From: Mesostigma viride
Taxonomy: Eukaryota; Streptophyta; Mesostigmatophyceae; Mesostigmatales; Mesostigmataceae
Assembly: GCA_009746045.1 (NCBI GenBank)
Contig: RPFO01000648.1
Coordinates: 1,100,021 to 1,164,020 of the forward strand
Reading direction: 5' to 3'
DNA: 64,000 nt
Shown: positions 34,601-43,600 of the stretch, in pieces
How positions within the stretch are numbered: the stretch's first letter is position 1
Layout of the letters: each line of letters starts with the position of its first letter
Position numbers and translations under genes: made by a program
The notes under the pieces: model-generated
What the model saw: the letters and a program-made list of their open reading frames with translations, nothing else
Databases searched by the model: none
What the model was told of the DNA's origin: nothing

Positions 34601-37600
34601 CTTCTCATGGTTGGCTTTCAACTGTCACGCTGGGTACTCATGAAACAGGAGTAGTAGAATGATGTTGGGTGAAGCTTCTCATGGTTGGCTTTCACCTGTC
34701 ACGCTGGGTACACATGAAACAGTAGTAGTAGAATGATGTTGGGTGAAGCTTCTCATGGTTGGCTTTCACCTGTCACGCTGGGTACACATGAAACAGGAGT
34801 AGTAGAATGATGTTGGGTGAAGCTTCTCATGGTTGGCTTTCAACTGTCACGCTGGGTACACATGAAACAGGAGTAGTAGAATGATGTTGGGTGAAGCTTC
34901 TCATGGTTGGCTTTCAACTGTCACGCTGGGTACACATGAAACAGGAGTAGTAGAATGATGTTGGGTGAAGCTCCTCATGGTTGGCTTTCAACTGTCACGC
35001 TGGGTACACATGAAACAGGAGTAGTAGAATGATGTTGGGTGAAGCTTCTCATGGTTGGCTTTCAACTGTCACGCTGGGTACACATGAAACAGGAGTAGTA
35101 GAATGATGTTGGGTGAAGCTGCATGAGATAGTAGTAGTAGAATGATGTTGGGTGAAGCTTCTCATGGTTGGCTTTCAACTGTCACGCTGGGTACACATGA
35201 AACAGTAGTAGTAGAATGATGTTGGGTGAAGCTCCTCATGGTTGGCTTTCAACTGTCACGCTGGGTACACATGAAACAGGAGTAGTAGAATGATGTTGGG
35301 TGAAGCTTCTCATGGTTGGCTTTCAACTGTCACGCTGGGTACACATGAAACAGGAGTAGTAGAATGATGTTGGGTGAAGCTGCATGAGATAGTAGTAGTA
35401 GAATGATGTTGGGTGAAGCTTCTCATGGTTGGCTTTCACCTGTCGCGCTGGGTACACATGAAACAGGAGTAGTAGAATGATGTTGGGTGAAGCTTCTCAT
35501 GGTTGGCTTTCACCTGTCACGCTGGGTACACATGAAACAGGAGTAGTAGAATGATGTTGGGTGAAGCTCCTCATGGTTGGCTTTCAACTGTCACGCTGGG
35601 TACACATGAAACAGGAGTAGTAGAATGATGTTGGGTGAAGCTTCTCATGGTTGGCTTTCCACTGTCACGCTGGGTACACATGAAACAGGAGTAGTAGAAT
35701 GATGTTGGGTGAAGCTCCTCATGGTTGGCTTTCAACTGTCACGCTGGGTACACATGAAACAGGAGTAGTAGAATGATGTTGGGTGAAGCTCCTCATGGTT
35801 GGCTTTCACCTGTCACGCGGGGTACACATGAAACAGTAGTAGTAGAATGATGTTGGGTGAAGCTGCATGAGATAGTAGTAGTAGAATGATGTTGGGTGAA
35901 GCTTCTCATGGTTGGCTTTCAACTGTCACGCTGGGTACACATGAAACAGTAGTAGTAGAATGATGTTGGGTGAAGCTCCTCATGGTTGGCTTTCAACTGT
36001 CACGCTGGGTACACATGAAACAGGAGTAGTAGAATGATGTTGGGTGAAGCTTCTCATGGTTGGCTTTCACCTGTCACGCTGGGTACACATGAAACAGTAG
36101 TAGTAGAATGATGTTGGGTGAAGCTTCTCATGGTTGGCTTTCAACTGTCACGCTGGGTACACATGAAACAGGAGTAGTAGAATGATGTTGGGTGAAGCTG
36201 CATGAGATAGTAGTAGTAGAATGATGTTGGGTGAAGCTTCTCATGGTTGGCTTTCACCTGTCGCGCTGGGTACACATGAAACAGGAGTAGTAGAATGATG
36301 TTGGGTGAAGCTCCTCATGGTTGGCTTTCACCTGTCACGCTGGGTACACATGAAACAGGAGTAGTAGAATGATGTTGGGTGAAGCTCCTCATGGTTGGCT
36401 TTCAACTGTCACGCTGGGTACACATGAAACAGGAGTAGTAGAATGATGTTGGGTGAAGCTCCTCATGGTTGGCTTTCAACTGTCACGCTGGGTACACATG
36501 AAACAGGAGTAGTAGAATGATGTTGGGTGAAGCTCCTCATGGTTGGCTTTCAACTGTCACGCTGGGTACACATGAAACAGTAGTAGTAGAATGATGTTGG
36601 GTGAAGCTTCTCATGGTTGGCTTTCACCTGTCACGCTGGGTACACATGAAACAGTAGTAGTAGAATGATGTTGGGTGAAGCTTCTCATGGTTGGCTTTCA
36701 CCTGTCACGCTGGGTACACATGAAACAGGAGTAGTAGAATGATGTTGGGTGAAGCTCCTCATGGTTGGCTTTCAACTGTCACGCTGGGTACACATGAAAC
36801 AGGAGTAGTAGAATGATGTTGGGTGAAGCTTCTCATGGTTGGCTTTCACCTGTCACGCTGGGTACACATGAAACAGGAGTAGTAGAATGATGTTGGGTGA
36901 AGCTTCTCATGGTTGGCTTTCACCTGTCACGCTGGGTACACATGAAACAGGAGTAGTAGAATGATGTTGGGTGAAGCTCCTCATGGTTGGCTTTCAACTG
37001 TCACGCTGGGTACACATGAAACAGTAGTAGTAGAATGATGTTGGGTGAAGCTTCTCATGGTTGGCTTTCACCTGTCACGCTGGGTACACATGAAACAGTA
37101 GTAGTAGAATGATGTTGGGTGAAGCTTCTCATGGTTGGCTTTCACCTGTCACGCTGGGTACACATGAAACAGGAGTAGTAGAATGATGTTGGGTGAAGCT
37201 CCTCATGGTTGGCTTTCAACTGTCACGCTGGGTACACATGAAACAGGAGTAGTAGAATGATGTTGGGTGAAGCTTCTCATGGTTGGCTTTCACCTGTCAC
37301 GCTGGGTACACATGAAACAGGAGTAGTAGAATGATGTTGGGTGAAGCTTCTCATGGTTGGCTTTCAACTGTCACGCGGGGTACACATGAAACAGGAGTAG
37401 TAGAATGATGTTGGGTGAAGCTTCTCATGGTTGGCTTTCAACTGTCACGCGGGGTACACATGAAACAGGAGTAGTAGAATGATGTTGGGTGAAGCTTCTC
37501 ATGGTTGGCTTTCAACTGTCACGCGGGGTACACATGAAACAGGAGTAGTAGAATGATGTTGGGTGAAGCTCCTCATGGTTGGCTTTCAACTGTCACGCTG

Positions 37601-40600
37601 GGTACACATGAGACAGGAGTAGTAGAATGATGTTGGGTGAAGCTGCATGAGATAGTAGTAGTAGAATGATGTTGGGTGAAGCTGCATGAAACAGTAGTAG
37701 TAGAATGATGTTGGGTGAAGCTGCATGAGAGGTGCGGAGCAGGCATTCACATCCAACTTTGGGTACACATCTTGTGGTTGGCGGTCATGCTTTACCTGGG
37801 GTCGCCGTGGTTGGCGGCCCCAGTACTGCAGCCTAGCATGAAATTGTAGTGCCACTGTGATACCCTGGGGGGTATGTGCTGTCATTACCCTGCAGGGATT
37901 ATGTGTGTAGAGCGCGCTTATAGAGCCACGTAGCCATGTGTAGGCGTTCCCTGTGGTGTCCACCGCACGTATATAGGTGGGGACGATTCCTCGTTCCTGT
38001 CTATTGGTAGGTGGGGCACGCATTTGCCATCAGGTTGATGTGTCGTTGTGCGCTGCTGCTGGTTGCACCATTGCACTCTTGCCGGTGGCACGTTTTTGCT
38101 GTTGCTGATTGTCACATCGTCTTGAACCATACACCCTGTGGGTCCTTGTCGCCCTTTTGCGCAGGCCCACTCACCACCTACCAGGTTGCGGTCAAGACGG
38201 GGGATGTGCGCAACGCCGGCACCGACGCCAGGGTGAGTGCAATGATACAAGCCGTGAGGGTGCAGATGAGGTATGGGCTATTTGAGGAGTGGCCTATGTA
38301 GCGGTTTACAACGCTGGCACCGATCAAAGGTGGTCAAATTGTGCCAAAACATAGTGGTGTGACTATACAAGTGTGCAAGGTCAGCCCAAAGGTGGACGTG
38401 GAGATATCGCCCACGCCTGGCGCCAAGGTGAGCATATGGAAGTGAGTTGCGGAGGTTTGGAGGTGTTGGTGTAGCCTTATGACTACGCATGACTAGCCAG
38501 GGTCCCGTGCCAAGCATTAATGTCATCTTGTGACTACGCATGGGACCCTTCCTACGCAAAGGATGCCAAGTTGGGTGAGTATCATAGCAGATTGTGATGG
38601 GGGCATAGAGGTAGTGATGCGAATCTGCTATGTGGTTAGCCGCGCTGCAGAGGAAAGGTGACGGGGGGGAAAGGGGGGAGGGGGAGTTGTTGTTGGGTTG
38701 TGTCCTTAGAGGAGTCCACGCCAAGGATTCAAGTACTAACCACTGGAGGGACGGGTCTGGGCACCCAGCCAGGTCTCCCGTGTTTTTATAGAACGCTTTA
38801 TTCACAACTTGCCCCTATGCTTTTGCGCTGCAGTCTTATGGTGATCCATGGCCCCGGGTGATGCCCAGCATGCATACTTACTTTAGAGTTATGTTAGAGA
38901 TGACAAAGATCCTGAATGCTGTCTTGTATCGATGGTCACCTTGTTGACAGTGGTCCACCGCATCCTGGGTGCTGCTGTCGAAAGGGCTCCCCGCAGCGTC
39001 CATTGTTCACATGTGGCTTTGCTTGCAACTTGTACGTGAGTCGTGTTCTTGTTTTCCTTATTCTCCTGACAAAGAAATGAATGGCGGAGTTGCCCCCATG
39101 GCTCAAACAGACGGCAACATCGCACCTCGTGGGGGAGCGCATGTCAATGGGGTGCCCTTTGCCAAGCTTCTTCCACTGCCCTTGCGACCCTTTCCTCCTC
39201 AGGCTACCCCTTAGTCACCCTCTTCCCTCCCCTGCCCCCCACCCACCCCCGCCTCCCCCCCTCGTCGCCCACCCACCACTGCACCATTTTGTGCGCTGCT
39301 TTCCTGCGTGATCATGCTCGGGGTGGGTAGCATGTCCGCACAAACACGCTCATGTTTGCGTGATTCCTCCTTCTGCATGCATGTGAATGAGACAACCATA
39401 TGTTCACAGTAGCACCCATACTACTATGATCCTTGATACTACTATGATCCTTGATACTACTATGATCCTTGATACTACTATGATCCTTGATACTACCATG
39501 ATCCTTGATACTACTATGATCCTTGATACTACTGTGATCCTTGATACTACCATGATCCTTGATACTACCATGATCCTTGATACTACTATGATCCTTGATA
39601 CTACTATGATCCTTGATACTACTGTGATCCTTGATACTACTATGATCCTTGATACTACTATGATCCTTGATACTACTATGATCCTTGATACTACTATGAT
39701 CCTTGATACTACCATGATCCTTGATACTACTATGATCCTTGATACTACTATGATCCTTGATACTACCATGATCCTTGATACTACCATGATCCTTGATACT
39801 ACTATGATCCTTGATACTACCATGATCCTTGATACTACTATGATCCTTGACACTACTATGATCCTTGATACTACTATGATCCTTGATACTACTGTGATCC
39901 TTGATACTACTATGATCCTTGATACTACTATGATCCTTGATACTACTATGATCCTTGATACTACCATGATCCTTGATACTACCATGATCCTTGATACTAC
40001 CATGATCCTTGATACTACCATGATCCTTGATACTACTATGATCCTTGATACTACTATGATCCTTGATACTACTATGATCCTTGATACTACTGTGATCCTT
40101 GATACTACTATGATCCTTGATACTACTATGATCCTTGATACTACTATGATCCTTGATACTACTATGATCCTTGATACTACTATGATCCTTGATACTACTG
40201 TGGTATCTTGCGCATTGTTTGATATGTGTCACATCGGCCCAGCTCCTTTGTCCAGCTGTTGCGGCTATGAAACCCGTCTGTTCCTTGACGGGGTGCGGGG
40301 GGTTGATGCGGCGGTTCCCTTGCCTGGACAGGTGTACGTCCAGCTGTTTGGTTCCCAGGGGGCCCCCACAGGCCAGATCTGGTTGGACAGCGCCAAGAAG
40401 CAGTTTGAGCGAAACGACTTGGATGAATTCACTATCACTGCGCCCGATGTGGGGGTCATACGCAAACTACGGTGCGTGACCTAATTAATAAACAATAATA
40501 ATGAATAATAATCTAATCATCGCCTGGTGGTGGCTTCCCTATGTGTATGGTTTAGGGTTCAGGGTGTTCTGTAAAGTGCCCGGTCGTTGCTTTCCTGCAT

Positions 40601-43600
40601 GTATCAGGGTTGGCAATCAAAGAAGTTAAGTGAAGACGAGAGCAATGACACACTCAAGGAAGAAAGGTCTCCCTCATGTGTGGCCATCGGAAGCACCTGC
40701 GGGCAGCACGGCTGTCCAGCCGCCGGCCCTGCCCTATGGCTTTGCATGGCAACCCCTTTTCTTCTGCCATTCTTTTCCTCCGTTATGTCATCCTCCCGTG
40801 CTTGTGTCGTTCGCTTGTGAAGTAGATAACACAGTCGGCTCCTTACGGCTAATCGCCTTCAACGCAAGTTACCTCCACGGCCAGACTTTTCTCTTGTGAC
40901 CTTAATAATAGTTATCTTTCCTGGGTAATTATCTTTCCTTTGGTAATGCTTTTCCTTGGTATCCTCTCCATAGCTGCGTGGCTGCATGGCTTCCATGAAC
41001 TAGACTAGACTCTTATTTGGCGATTTATCCGACAAACTTTTCCTTCATGCGCCACTCTTGATCCCTTGGTCCCTTCGACCGATATGGTTGCGTTTGCGTC
41101 CCTCCCCACAGCGTCGGCCATGACAACTCGGGGATGGGCCCTGGCTGGTTTCTCGAGTACGTCCAAGTCCGCAACGCGTCCAGCGGCAACTCCTGGCGCT
41201 TCCCCTGCCACCGCTGGCTGGACAAGAAGGAGGAGGACGGGGTCATCGAGAGGGACCTGGTCCCAGAGGTCATGCCCCAGGGTGCCGCCGGACAGGCAGC
41301 AGCAGCAGCGGCAGCAACAACAGCAATGGCAGCGGCACCAGCGGCCTATCCGGTGCAGCCGGTGGCAGCCGCCAGCGGCGCATATGGCCAAGGGGCGGGG
41401 GGGGGGTGCAGTATCCATCGGGGGCGGGCGGCGTGCCGGGTGCTAGCATGCCGCACGCGGGTGTGAGCGGAGCACCCTTGCCAGCCGCCGCCAGCAGTAT
41501 GTTCCCAGTGCCAAAATGTTCAAATTTGAATGTTGATTGACTAGGAAGCTGGTGCCGCCAGCAGCATGTTCCCCAGAGCCAAGATGCTTCAATCCTTTCC
41601 TACTAGTATATCAGCTGGGTGACTGTTAGTTGGGTCACTGTTAGCAGGGTGACTGTTAGCAGGGTGACTGTTAGCAGGGTCACTGTTAGCAGGGTGACTG
41701 TTAGCAGGGTGACTATCTTAGCAGGGTGATTGCATCCATTGATTAGGAAACCGACTTCAAAGAAGTACTATTCCCTATGCTTAGACTAGATTAGTACCTA
41801 CTATTCCCTGTGCGTGATCCCGCGCCTGTCCTCAGCTTAATGTACGCATCGGGGTGACTGCTTGTCTGTTGATAGGAGCTGGCTTCATAGCTCCAACATC
41901 CATGGCTCGCAAGCCCCCTTGATGCTGGTTCTGGTTCTAAGTAATATTTTAATGCCTGGCCTGGCTTGACTGTAAACTTTTTTTCACCGGTGGTGAGGTC
42001 TCAACTGGTTTTCATGTGGCCTGGTCATGTCAGCCTTCTAAGGCCATGCTCTGCACGCCACCCCCCTCGGGTGTGCTCTACCACCTGATGCCGTCTAGCT
42101 TCTCTGGAATGCGTTGCGCTGGCCTCCCACGTCAGACCCCTGCGGACCCGCCACCATCTCTCCTTTGCATGGTGGACGCGCCCGCAATGCACATGAGAGT
42201 GAACCAGCATGGGAACGCCCACATGCATGCACCTCGTTCAATTAACTCACCGACCCCCACTTGACACCGCGTTGCATGCTCCCGGCTTCCACTTGACCCC
42301 ATGTTGCATGCTCCCGGCCCCCACTTGACCCCATGTTGCATGCTCCCGGCCCCCACTTGACCCCATGTTGCATGCTCCCGGCCCCCACTTGACCCCATGT
42401 TGCATGCTCCCGGCCCCCACTTGACCCCATGTTGCATGCTCCCGGCCCCCACTTGACCCCATGTTGCATGCTCCCGGCCCCCACTTGACCCCATGTTGCA
42501 TGCTCCCGGCCCCCACTTGACCCCATGTTGCATGCTCCCGGCCCCCACTTGACCCCATGTTGCATGCTCCCGGCCCCCACTTGACCCCACGTTGCGTACC
42601 TTGGTAATCACCACAGACGCGCTGCGCAAGTACGTGGTGTCCATCAAGACGGGCGATGTCCGCAACGCCGGCACCGACGCCAAGGTGAGGGCAATGAGAC
42701 AAATTATGAGGGTTCCAATGAGGCATGGGCTATAATAAGGAATAGAGGAATAGTGGAAAATGGACTATAGGGAATAAGAACGTCTGCAACGCCGGCAGCC
42801 ACGCCACAGTGAGGTAGTGAACGCCATGGTGAGGTCGTGAAGCATAGCGGCAGCGTCACTGATGAAGTGTACAATGTCACCCCCCCCAGTAGATGTGGGG
42901 GTGTAGCTTACGTTGGCGCTGGGCCAGGTCAAGGTTAGTAAGCTGGTAATCTAATCTAAGTATAAGCTGGCTATCTTATCTAAGTATAACTACGACGTGC
43001 TAGGTTCTGGTTTGAGTCGGGGTTGCAAACTAAGCCTGGATGGCCGCTGCGGCAACTTGCGTAGCGTGCTTGTGGCCAACCATATATATGACGCACCTGC
43101 AAGAAGTGGCTACAAGTTTGGAATCCAGCCATGGGTAGGTGTTGCCTTGTGAAGCTGTTGGATAGGCCGGCGGCTTGCCTCACGGGTGAGCTCTGTTTCC
43201 CCTCACTCGACCTTAGTAGTTCTCCTTAGGCCGTCATCTCACAGTTGTGGGGACATGACAACTTTTGCCCGTGCCTAGTGGTGGTGGGAGCATAGGCTGC
43301 CAGGGCGAACGGGCCGAGAGGCGGTGCATTGGGCAGGAAGGTTACCATACCGCGGGCAGGGTTCCTATGGGTGCAACGTTCCTATGGGTTCAGCGGTCCT
43401 ATTATGGGGCCAGGGCTCCTGTCATGGGGGCAGCGGTCCTATTATGGGGGCAGCGGTCCTATGGGAGCGCTGGGTCACTGCGGCGGGCACCATGGGGCCT
43501 CATTGCATGGACGTTCCCACAGTTTGGACTTGGCCCCTTTTTCACTCACTTGACGAGTTGATGTCACTCTGGGTAATGCACCTGACTCTAGGCCTTCTAA

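Noticed and set aside
39312-40484. Frames of 205-365 codons such as repeated SSIKDH and MILDTT
   Set aside because: Caused by the 18 bp array. The plus-strand frame runs into the true PLAT exon at 40332 only by chance.
42132-42726. Minus-strand frames with [15 protein letters not shown] repeats
   Set aside because: Read-out of the 32 bp array, antisense to exon A6.
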